Shown here: piece by piece, positions 1-12,080 of the stretch
How the letters are laid out: every line of letters begins with the position of its first letter
Numbering within the stretch: position 1 is the first letter of the stretch
Origin: Sycobia sp. Sy_11
Lineage: Eukaryota > Arthropoda > Insecta > Hymenoptera > Epichrysomallidae
Assembly: GCA_018907035.1 (NCBI GenBank)
Contig: JACCIC010000002.1
Span: 811,001-875,000 of the forward strand
Length of the DNA stretch: 64,000 bases
Direction of reading: 5' to 3'
Program-made: the position numbers and the translations under genes
The notes under the pieces: model-generated
The model's input: the letters and a program-made list of their open reading frames with translations, nothing else
The model's database searches: none
What the model was told of the DNA's origin: nothing

Positions 1-1765
1 TAAGGCATGAAGATCAGTTAGAGCTCCAGGCTGCGTGTGTCCCATCGATGCAGATAAATATTTTACAGTCGGACGGAGCCAAGTCTGGTGACTAAGCCGC
101 GTACGGCGAAAGCAGTTTCCCAACTGAGCACGCGCCAATCGTTCGTTTAACTGCGGTCTTGCTATCTGCCGATTATTCATAAAACAATGCAGTAAAGTCA
201 CTTTGTGCTCTCGTCCTGGATATTCTAGTTGTCCCGTTCAGTAATTCCAGATTCAAATCAATTGTTCGGTGAAACCAGCATTGAGTAGATTCGGCAGATC
301 TAGCATTCAATAGATCACATTCTTCTGATATGAATAAATAGGAAAGCATAGTTTTTCTTACTATATTGAGCTGCTTGACGTTGCAATTATCATTTCTACT
401 TAGGATTCGTAAAATATATCCATTTTTCACTATTCGCCCCAAATTCAATGGAGAAATGACCTATTTTCTTTTGTAGAACCGGATTGAAATTTTTTTGGAG
501 ATATATGCTAAAATTAACAATGTTGCATTAGCAAAGACCTCGAAAAGCCTGCTTTGCCTCTATCGCTTTGGTATAAAGCAAATTTGTCAAGAGTCGAATT
601 TAAAGTGCGAGTCAGAGAAATCTCTAAAAAAGAATATACGACGCAACTTGATTTAGACAATGGAATCCTTCGAAAGGAAAGAACACAGTCGTTAGATTTT
701 TGGGACCGGATTTACATCTAATAATAGAGACATTACAGTGGCTACTTTGACTTTTTCTGTTGCCGTTCACTCGATCAATGTGAAAATTTTCTTCCTGTCT
801 TTTAAATCTTTCTCGCGTCTTTCAAACATATGGAGACGGATTCTCTTGTTACATTCAATATTGATCTTCGAGTTTCTATTTTCTTCATCCTAATTCATCC
901 TTCTCTTCATCCTCATCTAATAATAATGGCAAATCATTATGATTACACTTTTCTAGTGATCTTGGTTTTTATGCCTCATGGCCAAATTACTATTTCTGAA
1001 TTGTTTAAATTACTTGAGAATAAACTTCCTCGTTTTAAGATTCAAACGAGCAATGGATGTCATTCTGTATAAGTTTTATACGATCACAGAATATTAAATC
1101 TGTTCCATTTTACAAATTGAAACACCGGTTCTTACAAAGGTATTGGAATTTTTGTTTCTTGGTAATAATTAGATTTTTTGGTTTCGCGAAGATAACGAAC
1201 TTACTTTGTAATTGAATTATGTCACAAATTTTTGCAATAGTAATATATTCGTTTGAGAATAATACAGTTTAAACTTTACCTTTCCTATTTATACTATATT
1301 AATAAAAAATTAAATTAAAACTATCTCTGATTAGATTAATAACTACGTATCTGTAAAATATCAAATGAATCATCGAATTTCGGATAATAGAACTTTTAGA
1401 AGAATAATTGTTTTTTCAATAGTAACCCATTGGATTTATAAGATTTTATAAGATGATCAATGGCAGGTACAAGTTTATCTATTAGATTAATTTTCTCTTC
1501 GTTGACCATTAATTGTTTCGAATATGAAAATTGATATTTTTCAATTTCTAATCGTCTTTTTAATTTAATACTACGTTGATTTGCAGACATTGGGTACGTA
1601 CGAAGTTACAGTTACGTTTTTATTAATCTACTCATCCGTACATATATAGCTTCTTAATTTCTTGATTCCCTAGAATTTACGTTGTGAAATTGCATGCACT
1701 CACATTTAATGGTGAAGTCTGTTCGTGATCTGCATGATAATATTGCAAGTAGTACGTATTTCGCG

Positions 1766-1769
<4 letters not shown>
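1..1769. other. No gene seen; AT-rich unique DNA
   Basis: Mixed to AT-rich sequence. The frames of 64-91 codons here have no recognisable motif, and their lengths are expected by chance. Confidence 0.6.

Positions 1770-1820
<51 letters not shown>
1770..1820. repeat. (TA)n microsatellite
   Basis: Uninterrupted alternating A and T, about 51 bp. Confidence 0.97.
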
Positions 1821-1821
<1 letters not shown>

Positions 1822-1977
1822 GAGCACTTAAAAAAGATCGTCTATGCCACTCTCGCGAATTATACGTATAAATTAATCAATACACCAGGGGCACAAAGCT
1901 GCGCTGATATCGCGAAATTTAAATTCCATTATTACGTCTCTGAATTAGAATCGACAGTCCTGCGTGTATTGTATATA

Positions 1978-1979
<2 letters not shown>

Positions 1980-2019
<40 letters not shown>
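1980..2019. repeat. (TA)n microsatellite
   Basis: About 40 bp, followed by imperfect TA-rich sequence. Confidence 0.96.
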
Positions 2020-2023
<4 letters not shown>

Positions 2024-2187
2024 ATATAGTATATAACTAGCCCAGGAGAGTTTTCGATTTATAAATAGAATGGAAAACAGCGCGATGCGTTTGCGGCAAC
2101 GTCCCGGTGGAATAATCACAAAAACGACATATGCAAAAAGAGATGGCTGGGCGTGTGTACATTTGCTCCTGCGTATATGTGTGTTTG

Positions 2188-2244
2188 TGAGAGAGCGCGC
2201 GAGCGAGAGTGAGAGAGAGAGAGAAAGAGAGAGAGGGAGAGAGA
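2188..2244. repeat. (GA)n-rich tract
   Basis: Interrupted GA repeat with GC and GGG variants; the cause of several spurious open frames here. Confidence 0.9.
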
Positions 2245-5200
2245 TGATGGCTGTGCGGCAAGATTAACGATCGAGCTCTTGCATGCGCGCGCCCGTCGCA
2301 CATGTTCTCGACCTCGATCGGCGCTGGCCCAGCTAAAACAGGATCGCGAAGGGTGGAAGAGGGAGGGGGGGCGGAGGGGGGAGGCACCAGTAATTGTCCT
2401 TCGGCAATTACGATACGTTGGGAGCCGGCTGGACGTTCGATCGCCAATTCATTTCGCCAGCGAATTGGCGTGGAATTTTTTTCTAGTTACGTACACATAT
2501 GCATGTATATAGATAGACATTGCTATCTTCTACATGGAGTTTCGAAAAAGTCAATTGCATCTCCATATCGTCGAATTTGATGATTTTTAACAAATTGGAC
2601 GACGCACTATTTTTCTTTTTTTTTTTTTTAATTTATCGTTGTCACTGGTAAATTATATACATATAAAATGGTTTATTTGCGTCTTATTTTCAAATAAATT
2701 GAAATAATCCACTGCTGAAAAATATTCGATTGAATTCAGGACATTAAATTTTCCCCCTCATCAACATTAAAAATATAATTGCATTAAACGATATTAGGTT
2801 ATAATAGTTATTAATAAAAGAAGATAATTCATTTGAAAGTTTATTACTATATTATAATGTTTGAATTGGCTTTGGTAATTTCAAACATTTCTTGAAGCTA
2901 TTATTTAAATCAATATCACATGGCTGTTAATTCCGAGTCAAAAATATTTTATCGGAGTATATTTTCTTGCTTCTTAAATATGTACTAAAATACTATATAA
3001 AAATTAATGTAATAGCTTTTTGAATTCATTTCGAATTCCGTTGGATTTTTGCAAGCCTTATCAATATTATTTTTATCTTTCATAACTGTCAGATTAAACC
3101 TTAAATCATGAAAATACTTCCATCCCTAACAGAGTCAATTAAATATCTCTTTTAAACTAATTGGGATAGAAGATCGTGGAACATATCCATTAAAAGTGAA
3201 AAGATGAGTACTTCGTTTCTTCATTTACATCCTAAATTTCTACATAAAACAGTGAAATAAATTAATTTGGAAAAGCATGAATTATCATGCTTTAGTTACT
3301 GCTTTCCAAATCGTTTTTTACGAAAATTCGACCGGTAACTTCGGTTGTTTTTTCTTCAAAATCTACAGACTCGTTATATAAAACACTTCACTCTTTTCAT
3401 GTAATTTTCAAGTAATTCGAGTTGTATTCGAACCAGCTTGAATGCTTAAAAATCCAAAAGGGTAGAAATTGCAGCAACAAAAAAATCAAGTGATTAGTAT
3501 TTGCGATACATTAGTATTCAGAAAAATTATTCTTAATAACCTTAAATATGTTAGCTTAAATTGCGAAAATTCAAATCGAAACTGTATGAATTCTATTTTG
3601 AAGTACTTTATTAAAGCACAAAATAAGATTTCTATAATTTAAAGTTGAATATTTTTTGTATTTTTCAGAGAGGAGAATTTCGAAATGAGCCGTTCTGAGA
3701 AATCATCTTTTTTACAAGATCTTTCTGTATATATAAAAAAATATTTTCCTTTGTAAATAAATTTTTTAATAAATATTCTGTACGCCGCCTACTTTTTTAC
3801 GTAATTTAAGTCTCCTCCCTATTGTATATTGTTAGGACCTCGTACTATCATTACGAAGTAAACAATCATACTTGTTATCTTTAAAACCAATGTTCTGTAC
3901 AAGTATGCCGTATGGTTCACATTAGTTTGCACGTGGATTTTTCTTTCCCAATGACATTCTATTGGCCTTACAGACGTATAAGAGCTTCGTTATTCTAAGA
4001 AAAAAATCCAACCACGATGAGTTGAATATTAAATGATTAATAACAGATGTTTTAATAAATAATACAAATTTTATTTAAGCACTTTAAATAATGTTTATAC
4101 GAGTGCTGTAACAGCTTTTGACATTGCCCCGTCGGGAAAATCTAATTCTCCTTCGATGCAGGATGAAACCGACCCTCTCTGTACCTCGAAAGCGTGCCGT
4201 AAACATCGGATAAAATATTCGTTCGATTGAGATCGACTGCGCTCTGGCCGGCCAGCGTAGCGCTTCGCTCCCGGCTCCGTCGCACGGGGCAACTTGTCGC
4301 GCTGAGTGAACTACTTTTGAATTTTATACGGCGCAACTTGGTCGCGTTTAATGATTTTGTCGTGGATTCCGCGGCCAGAGTCGGCATAGTTTGCGAAGCA
4401 ATTGCAATCAAATGGATGTAATTTGGACAATAAATTCTTACAGTGTGAAGTCTAAGGAGTCTAAACGGTTAATTCCCAGTTTAATGGAAATTATTAGTTC
4501 AATTTTAAACTTTTATCTTTCCTCTGAACAAAATTCTTTCTCGACCACTCCTCATTCGGATTTCTTTTATGTTTGATTTCATCTTTTTTTTCTTTCTACG
4601 GGGATGATTAAAACAAGAGCAGTCTGACTGTCATTATACTAGTAGAGTAGGTCATTGTATAAAGACTGTAAGATCGATAAAAATTTTTTTTTATTAGAAA
4701 ATTTTTTTAATTAACCCCTTGTAAAAGTATGAAAATTTTTTTTGTCGCCTAGAAAATAAGTCGATCTCGTTGATCGCCTTTCTGAAAGTTCTCAAGTGTT
4801 TGAAAATGCATGCTTCTTAAATAAATTCTTGTTTTCTATGCCCTTTTTGAAATTAATACAACGAAGCATAAACGAGTATTAACTTTCTCTGTAATGGACG
4901 TGAAATTGAATATAGAATTTCTTTTTTAGTAAAATGATAAACGTTTGCTTATTTTTTTACAAGGCAAGCTCTTTATATCGTCTACTCGACGTGTGGACCT
5001 TTATAAGGCCTTTATTTCAAAATCTAGATTTTCAAATCATATAGATGAAGCATTATAAGGGTTTAGATATAAATTTTCTTTAATATCGATATAAGAAAGT
5101 CATAGATATAAATATATTGGCTTTTTCAAAGTTAAATAGTCTCCATTGAATTTAAATTGCTTTCTTTAATAATATCGTCATTAATACACAAGTGTCAATA

Positions 5201-5593
5201 GCCCGGCGCAGTGAATTGATTGCCTTGAGAATTTATTTCAAATATTAGCTGAGATTAAGAACTTTTAATTGCAGCCGCGATATTATGTACACTTTTTTAC
5301 TACGAATTTACGAAAATTACAGATACTAGAAATTTATGATCACTTTAACATATATATAGGGTTCATCAAATCTCCCGTACATTTTCCGTTCTCTATCGTC
5401 AAAGCAAACATCTTTCCCAACTCTCGAGCTCTTTCTCGCGTTGAACAACCCCCCGACACGGATCCCCCTCCCTCCTCGTAAATTTTTTGCAAGCGATTCC
5501 CGAAATGATATTTTACAGTGGAGTAGACGCTCCCGCTTTTCGTTGAACAAAAAAAAGATATCTGAGATTCTTCGAGTGGGCCGGGCGTGTAAC
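2245..5593. other. No gene seen; AT-rich with two GC-richer patches
   Basis: GC-richer patches lie at about 2270-2480 and 4090-4420; the second is open in three frames at once, more like CpG-rich noncoding DNA than an exon. The rest is AT-rich with frequent T-runs. Confidence 0.55.
2361..2381 (+). other. G-rich run
   Basis: GGG, 7-G and 6-G runs within 21 bp; marginal quadruplex potential. Confidence 0.4.
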
Positions 5594-5716
5594 ATTATCA
5601 TCATCATCATCATCATCATTATTGTTGTTCGTATTGTTGGTGTTGTTGTTGTTGTTGTCGATGTTGTTATTGTTGTTGTCGTTGTTCTTCTTCTTATTAC
5701 TATTATTATTATTATA
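5594..5716. repeat. Compound trinucleotide tract (ATC/GTT/TTC/ATT)
   Basis: A run of ATC units passes into GTT units, then TTC and ATT units, over about 120 bp. All variants keep a T in most triplets, suggesting one decaying trinucleotide array. Confidence 0.9.
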
Positions 5717-5741
5717 AGGTCACGGGGAGCGCGCGGCTGAG

Positions 5742-5769
<28 letters not shown>
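5742..5769. repeat. (CT)n microsatellite
   Basis: About 28 bp, just downstream of the compound trinucleotide tract. Confidence 0.95.
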
Positions 5770-5773
<4 letters not shown>

Positions 5774-6681
5774 CACTGCATTTCTCCGAGTATACGGATA
5801 CGGCCGCCCATACCCTGCGCTATATCTACTGACACATCTATTCAGTATGAATAGCAGTAGATACGTGACGAGTTAGTTAAGACGAGCACGCGACGATCTA
5901 TTCGCATTTCAATGCATCTCTGCTCCTGGTATATTCCATGTTCATGCACGCAGCGGCGTCATTTCAACGCTTTCCTGTGTCTGGTAGTTTTGATACCCTT
6001 CCCCCGTTTCCCCGTATTTTCCAATTCAAACTCAAAAACTTTCGGAGGCAAAATATCCTCAGTATTGATGTGAAAAAAAGGCCTGCCCCATTTTTAAGTC
6101 TTTAACCACTCTTCTAAAAATGCACTTTTGATTTTTTACGTCTTTAAATTATAGAGAAATCCGCGTTTTTTAATTTTCATATTTCTTGGAGTACTACTTA
6201 CGAATACTGTAGTGGCTTTTGACTGGAATTCAATTTTCATAGCCCAATCCATGTTGTTTTTTAAATTATCCGAGAAAATCAGAAAAATTAAAAAAAAATA
6301 TTTCAAATAAAAGTACTTAGAGCAAAAATTTTTTTTTATGGTCTAGACATTTTTGACCGAGAACTTATTGTCTTCGAGAAAAAGCATAGGCCATAAACAC
6401 AGTAGTAACAACCTGCAATGTTTACGTTTCCTTGAGCTTTACACAAAAAATATGAGCGTTGGAAAAAAGGTATAGAATATAAAATATGTACTTTGATGAC
6501 TTTTACAATACATGTCATTTCCACAACTTTTCGAACAATATATATATTTCTACAATTCTTGTTTGTCATAAGTTTTTCGCCTATCTGAAATATCTTGAAA
6601 AAACCATGATTGTTATGGATTTCGCCATGAAAATTCTATTTCCGTCATCCTAGAGAACATATGAGTGCACAAATCACGTCT

Positions 6682-6702
6682 GTATACGTTTTAAACGTAT
6701 AC
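6682..6702. repeat. Perfect 10-bp-arm palindrome
   Basis: GTATACGTTT and AAACGTATAC separated by a single T. It could form a cruciform or bind a dimeric protein. Confidence 0.55.
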
Positions 6703-7350
6703 CTCTTAAAAAAATTTACATTGAGAGTGGATTTAAGCTTATTATATTTTTTCAATATTGCTAGCTATGTTATATATATTAAAAAACTATCGATCACAGC
6801 ATACTTAAAAACAATAGGAAGGTATATTATATTGCATGCTCAAAAAATTCAGATTTTCAATAAAAAATGACACAGAGAACTACACAATGTAAGCAGTGGC
6901 CTGGACCTGATTTTTTATGGCACACCTTCCTACATCACACATATATCTTCGCTTCAGTTCGACAAATTATATTTTATTATTAGAAATCTCTAGTTATTAT
7001 ATCTCTTTTATTTTTTAGAAAGAGGTGCACTGACGAAAAAATTCATAAATTAATCCAAAATCAAGCTCGGCTGCTTGCGTAACGAAGCACCATCTCGAAA
7101 CTCAAAGGTTGTACTTGTTGCCCTAACGGATAAATTCCGTTCGAATGCCAAAGCGATCGATCGAGTGCCGATTAAGCAACGCGTCAAAATGATATCTGTT
7201 GTCAATATTGGCGAGCAAAAATTTATGCGCTTTTCGCTGATTTTTCACATCCATCAAAGAGACGAATTTTTTTATAGAGTATAATGAGAAGCAAACCGAA
7301 CGAAAATACACTCGCGCCTCAGTATATCTTCGTCTTATTGCGATTTGCCC

Positions 7351-7372
7351 GTGTGTGTGTGTGTGTGTGTGT
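7351..7372. repeat. (GT)n microsatellite
   Basis: Eleven uninterrupted GT units. Confidence 0.95.
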
Positions 7373-8969
7373 ACCAGCGAATTTCACGAAACTTTTTATC
7401 GACCAGGAAGTATGAGTTTTTTTTTCCGGTCAGCCGTTGTTCGCGCTCTCTGTATTTGAATCGGACGCGGGTTCGGCGAATCGCTCTTTCTCGATTATGG
7501 TGATTAATTAACTCTATTATGCGGATTAATCGGTCGGTTCAGGGAGGCGCTTTAAAATCCAGCTCGGATTATGAAATTTTCAAGCGGCGCGCGTCGCATT
7601 AGATTTAATATTAAATATAGCTTAATTTCTAAATTCATGGCGTAAATCTTTTTTCTTATTACAAGCACTTCGAGGTATTTTAAGACTGTTCATAAAATAT
7701 CTAAAATTTATTACAGGATTATAATGTACGATATCGGTTTCGGTTTAAATTAAATTTCACAGCGTACTTTAAACTGATAATAGATACGTCATAATTTTAA
7801 TATACGTATTTTACGAATAGTTCAACGCTCTTGTTTAACGCGCATTCAATTATTTATTTTCGTGAAAAGGATAATGAACAATTGCGACATTATTATTACC
7901 AAGTAATATTAATTTCTGCACAAGTAATGGAATTTAATGTATAATTTAATAATGCGTATGATTATACTGGAAGATAATTTAACGGCGGACTTTCTTAACG
8001 GTGTCACTAAAAGTTCGAGGTAATATAAGACGAAAAGAACAAATTTGATAAAAACGTAATGAGCTTAAAAAATGCACGGTCGTGAATCAGATTTAGATAG
8101 TGCGCTTCATTATTTTAACCATAAACCTTATAACTACTTGATCATTATGAGATTTTATGGGAGAAAACTAAATTTTAAAAAATCACGTTCTCGCGACGGA
8201 ATAAAATAATCAGTAAGAAAAATCCTTCATCGCAGGTGAAAAATACATTTAAAATAATGATTTTACCAATGAACTGACGACGGAATAATGTAATTTTTCA
8301 TTGTTGAGTATAAATTTCTAATCAAATAATAGATGATAAACCTTCGACGGATTTTCCTGTAAATGTATTCGTACGAAGAGTGCGGGATGAGTATGAAACC
8401 GATCGATTAATTGGAAGTAAATTTTTTTAATAAACATTGCAATAGTATTATTTCAAGCGTCAATATATTCCTGATCATACGAGCCCCAGATTTTTTAAAT
8501 AAATTATCATTAGGACAATTAAATAATGACTTGTAAGCATATATTTTATTTGATCATTAATTTAAATTGTCAAGATTGAATAAATATTCTACCTTGAATA
8601 TTAATACTAAATTAAGAAAAATTATTTAACTTTTCAGATAATTATAGAAGAATGAATATTTAAAAATTTTTATAATCTTTTTGCCCCAATAATTTTTTTA
8701 TGTATGAATACGATGTAAATTTGAACGTTAAATTTATGTAATACGATGTAAAAAAAGGTTATTTTTTATTTTTTTCTGCTTGTCAATTTTTTTTCCTTTA
8801 TCGAACAAAAGTTCCGCACAACAATCTGTATCCACTAAAATTCCCAAAAGACTTCTTAGTTTCCGTAGAAGCGAAACAACCAGGCACAATTGTTTTCCTT
8901 TTACTTTATTGTCGATTGAAGCAGGTTTGCATCGCTGCGTTTCCTTTTTCTGCTCCGTACGCGTAAATC

Positions 8970-8971
<2 letters not shown>

Positions 8972-9019
<48 letters not shown>
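8972..9019. repeat. (TA)n microsatellite
   Basis: About 48 bp; the first of two (TA)n tracts 135 bp apart. Confidence 0.97.
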
Positions 9020-9021
<2 letters not shown>

Positions 9022-9151
9022 CATCAATACGTTGCCGCTATATATCTGTATATACGTGACCGTCGACCGCACGAACAAGCGATCCCGTAAAGGATGCCCA
9101 ACGAATTTTATGATAGCGTCAAACGCGTCATTAAAACGCCCGGAATTACGA

Positions 9152-9154
<3 letters not shown>

Positions 9155-9208
<54 letters not shown>
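9155..9208. repeat. (TA)n microsatellite
   Basis: About 54 bp, the longest (TA)n tract in the window. Confidence 0.97.
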
Positions 9209-9210
<2 letters not shown>

Positions 9211-9306
9211 ATAGTAAGTCAAAAGTGCTCCTAAAGATTCAGTTGAAAGGACGAGATTCCAAAGTGCAAATGGCTCTGAATCCGGAATAAAAGAGAATAT
9301 AGTGAC

Positions 9307-9333
9307 TATAATAATAATAATAATAATAATAAT
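9307..9333. repeat. (ATA)n microsatellite
   Basis: Nine units of ATA/TAA. Confidence 0.93.
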
Positions 9334-11316
9334 TGCGACGTTTATGTAATTCGAAATTGGGCCATAACATTTCTACAACATATAAAGGAGAAAATTCACT
9401 TTAAAAATGTATAAAAGTGATTTTATTTTTTTGTTCGAAGAAAAAAAGGAGATTTACACTTGCGCGATATGTGAGGCTGATAAAGAATAATAAAAAAAAA
9501 TTACTATCCACATTACTGTGCGATAAATTTATATGGTTTTTATATTTTAAATCAAAATCTTCAAAGGGGCCGCGGCTGAAAAAGAGCCGGACAGAAATAT
9601 TTATTAATTTCAGGATAATTTATTATACAAAAAATTTATTATACATATGCAGCTATAATCGATTTTTGTACAAGACAATTTGATATTTAGCGCGCTATGC
9701 AAAGAAAAAAAAAAGAATAAAAATCCGTTAAAATAGTTTGTTGATATATATATATATGTATATGAAATATTCGAAAGGTTACAGTACATTTTAATATCTC
9801 GATATACATTTACATGGCGTTATTAGAAAGGAACTTTGGCGTTTATTAGATTTTCCCATCTGGCGACTCTCTGCGGAGCTCGCATAGGACGCGCGAAGCG
9901 AAAACAGGGGGGGGGGCGGCGGGTGTTGGAGGGAGGGGGAGGGGCGGGGTTGGCGGTGGTGAGAAAAAAGCTTTTAGTCGCCGGGCCAACACATTAAATG
10001 CGAAACGGAAATCTGAGTCACTCGAGAAAGTAATGTAATAAATTGGTCGCCGGGCGGGTTCGATTTTACCAACGTGACCGCGAGGGTTCGAAAATTTTTA
10101 CGATTCAAGATGCTTAGACGAAGTCGAGGGGGAGTATAAGTCAAATTTCTATTTTATATTTATAACCTCTGCTGCCATCCTCGAAATCGAATAATTAATG
10201 TTGTCGCTTATGTCAGTGAGAAAATAGCACGGAAATCGGTGAGCGATCTAAAAACGATCCAAATTCTGCTATAAAAGTAATTCGATTACGTTTTGCAACA
10301 AAAAAATAAATTGTTTTAAGGGTGTTTTAGACTGCAAAACATGTAAGAGAAAGTAGCATTTTCGAAAAATTCTGAGACAAAAAAAATTCTCAGATACTCC
10401 AGATACTGAGATTTCTGAGTAACAGTAGATGATACAACGAACAACCTGAGCGAAAACTCATTGAATATAATAAAATATTTTCGTTGCGAAAGTAATCCTT
10501 TGTTTTAATCAACTAAAATTATATTTCACGTTTCACCAAGTGCATAAAGTAATTTGAATTCTTCTTTTATTCAAAAGAAAAGGTCGCACATATAAATATT
10601 TAATCGTTATGCTTAGTTTTTCCAAATTCTACGTAACTGTACCTTTGAAGTCGATACATCGAATATGGACGTAATCTGCGTTGTTTCTACGCATTTTTTG
10701 GTTTCTAAAATGAATTTGATTAGCGTTTTTCAGGCGATTCTATACATTTTCATTACTTCTCTGAACTCTTACGACTACATTCTTATTATATATACGATGA
10801 GTCGATGTGTTCTTTAAAGATGCTCCCCATTACAAATAATTATATAATTGGAACTAGAGAAAAACACGTTCATTCTTTGACACATTTATTTTACCACATT
10901 TATTCTAATTTCAGTCTTGATACAATATAATCTACATTTTCTTTACAATTAATTTATTATCTAAAATCTGCAGGACTGCTGAATACATATTTGTTAGTTC
11001 GTTCTGATAACTCTTCAATGCTGTATAAACATTTGTTTTTATTAATTCCTTTTAGTCCTTCCGAATTCCACATTGATTTAATCCAACAGATTGTGCGTAT
11101 GTTATCCAAGATTCCGTTAATTCTCAATTCATTAATCCGACTGATTTTTCAATTACATTTACCTCGTCCTCTAATCAAGCAGATCGAGGTCTATCGCGAG
11201 CTCTTTTATATATAGTATAGAAATAAGTATACATTATTCAGCCGTGAAACTCGACCTCCGCAGCGTTCTCGTGCTGCTCTTTTTCCAAAAAAAATTTGAA
11301 CCTTTTATACATAGCG

Positions 11317-11319
<3 letters not shown>
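9334..11319. other. No gene seen; G-rich patch then AT-rich DNA
   Basis: A G-rich, CpG-containing patch at about 9.87-10.13 kb carries the quadruplex motif; the remainder is AT-rich. The 74-codon plus frame near 11.0-11.2 kb matches nothing known to me. Confidence 0.5.
9931..9949 (+). other. G-quadruplex-capable motif
   Basis: Four runs of three or more G with single-base loops (GGG-A-GGGGG-A-GGGG-C-GGGG), preceded by a further 10-G run at 9907-9916. Short loops favour a stable quadruplex. Confidence 0.7.

Positions 11320-11368
<49 letters not shown>
11320..11368. repeat. (TA)n microsatellite
   Basis: About 49 bp, at the upstream edge of the 11.4-12.1 kb GC island. Confidence 0.97.
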
Positions 11369-11370
<2 letters not shown>

Positions 11371-11438
11371 AGTCTGCGGGATATCAATGGCGAACGAAGG
11401 AAGGGGCACAGAGCGGCCAGAGGGAGGAAAGGAGGAGA

Positions 11439-11471
11439 GGAAGGAAGGAAGGAAGGAAGGAAGGAAGGAAA
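11439..11471. repeat. (GGAA)n microsatellite
   Basis: Eight tetranucleotide units inside the GC island. GGAA is also the core of ETS-factor sites, so the run could bind such factors; this is inference. Confidence 0.93.
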
Positions 11472-11574
11472 CGATAGCCACCGCCCGCGTCGCGATCGGC
11501 CTTGCCCTCCCTCCTCTTCCCCCGTCCACCGCGTCGCTCTCGCGTCCACCCACACGCGCTCCGTACACGCACGG

Positions 11575-11576
11575 AG

Positions 11577-11617
<41 letters not shown>
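11575..11617. repeat. (GA)n microsatellite
   Basis: About 43 bp, nearly perfect. GAGA repeats can bind GAGA-type factors in insect promoters; function here is not shown. Confidence 0.95.
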
Positions 11618-11706
11618 CACGCACACGAGCTCGCGGGCTCTTAACCCGCCGCGGTCGGCCGAGTCAAGGTCGTCGGGGTCGTTCGCCCGTGGCGACCCCC
11701 GGGATG

Positions 11707-11752
11707 CGTCGTCGTCGTCGTCGTCGTAGCCGCCGCCGCCGCCGCCGCCGCA
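11707..11752. repeat. (CGT)n followed by (CGC)n
   Basis: Seven CGT units then eight CGC units, giving Arg, Ser or Ala runs in the spurious translations. Confidence 0.94.
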
Positions 11753-11849
11753 TTGCGAATCGAGTCCGTCTCCGACCGTCCGACCGTCCGTCTCATTCGG
11801 CGCTCATACACTTTTCGGAAGGACGCGCTGGGTGTGTGGGAGGCGGCGA

Positions 11850-11874
11850 GGGGGAAGGGAGGGGGGACGCGGGG
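11850..11874 (+). other. G-quadruplex-capable motif
   Basis: Four G runs with loops AA, A and ACGC, inside the 11.4-12.1 kb GC island. Confidence 0.6.
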
Positions 11875-11940
11875 CGATGCGACAGAGCGCGCCGTTTTTG
11901 GCGGCCGAGCGTGTCGTCGAACGAGGCGCAACCTTGTCGC

Positions 11941-11969
11941 GGGGATTGGGGGCGGGCGGACAGGGGGGG
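11941..11969 (+). other. G-quadruplex-capable motif
   Basis: Four G runs with loops ATT, C and CGGACA, about 70 bp downstream of the previous motif in the same island. Confidence 0.58.
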
Positions 11970-12080
11970 AGGAGGGTGGATGGGTCACTGAGCTAAGCGC
12001 GCGCATTTATACGCCGCGGCCGCTCTATGCTGCGCGTTTAATACGTAGATTAATACGGACATTGCGCGAGCTCCAGTGAG

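Larger units (their letters stand above)
5770..8971. other. No gene seen; AT-rich unique DNA
   Basis: Holds one 21-bp palindrome, one (GT)n and a moderate-GC patch near 7.0-7.6 kb. No coding signal or element ends recognised. Confidence 0.55.
11380..12080. promoter_or_regulatory. GC/CpG island, candidate promoter or first exon
   Basis: This is the most GC- and CpG-rich part of the window, standing out sharply from AT-rich flanks. It contains (GGAA)n, (GA)n, (CGT)n and (CGC)n runs, several G-quadruplex-capable runs, a TATA-like CATTTATACG near 12004 and a donor-like CCA-GTGAGT at 12073-12081. A noncoding first exon ending there on the plus strand is possible. The long open frames across it (up to 231 codons) are repeat translations and are not supported as proteins. 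No transcript evidence is available, so this remains a candidate. Confidence 0.35.

Noticed and set aside
11296..11991. 231-codon plus-strand open frame, the longest in the window
   Set aside because: It is a translation of TA, GGAA, GA, CGT and CGC repeats (Tyr-Ile, Glu-Gly-Arg-Lys, Arg-Glu and poly-Arg runs) and several other frames over the same DNA are also open.
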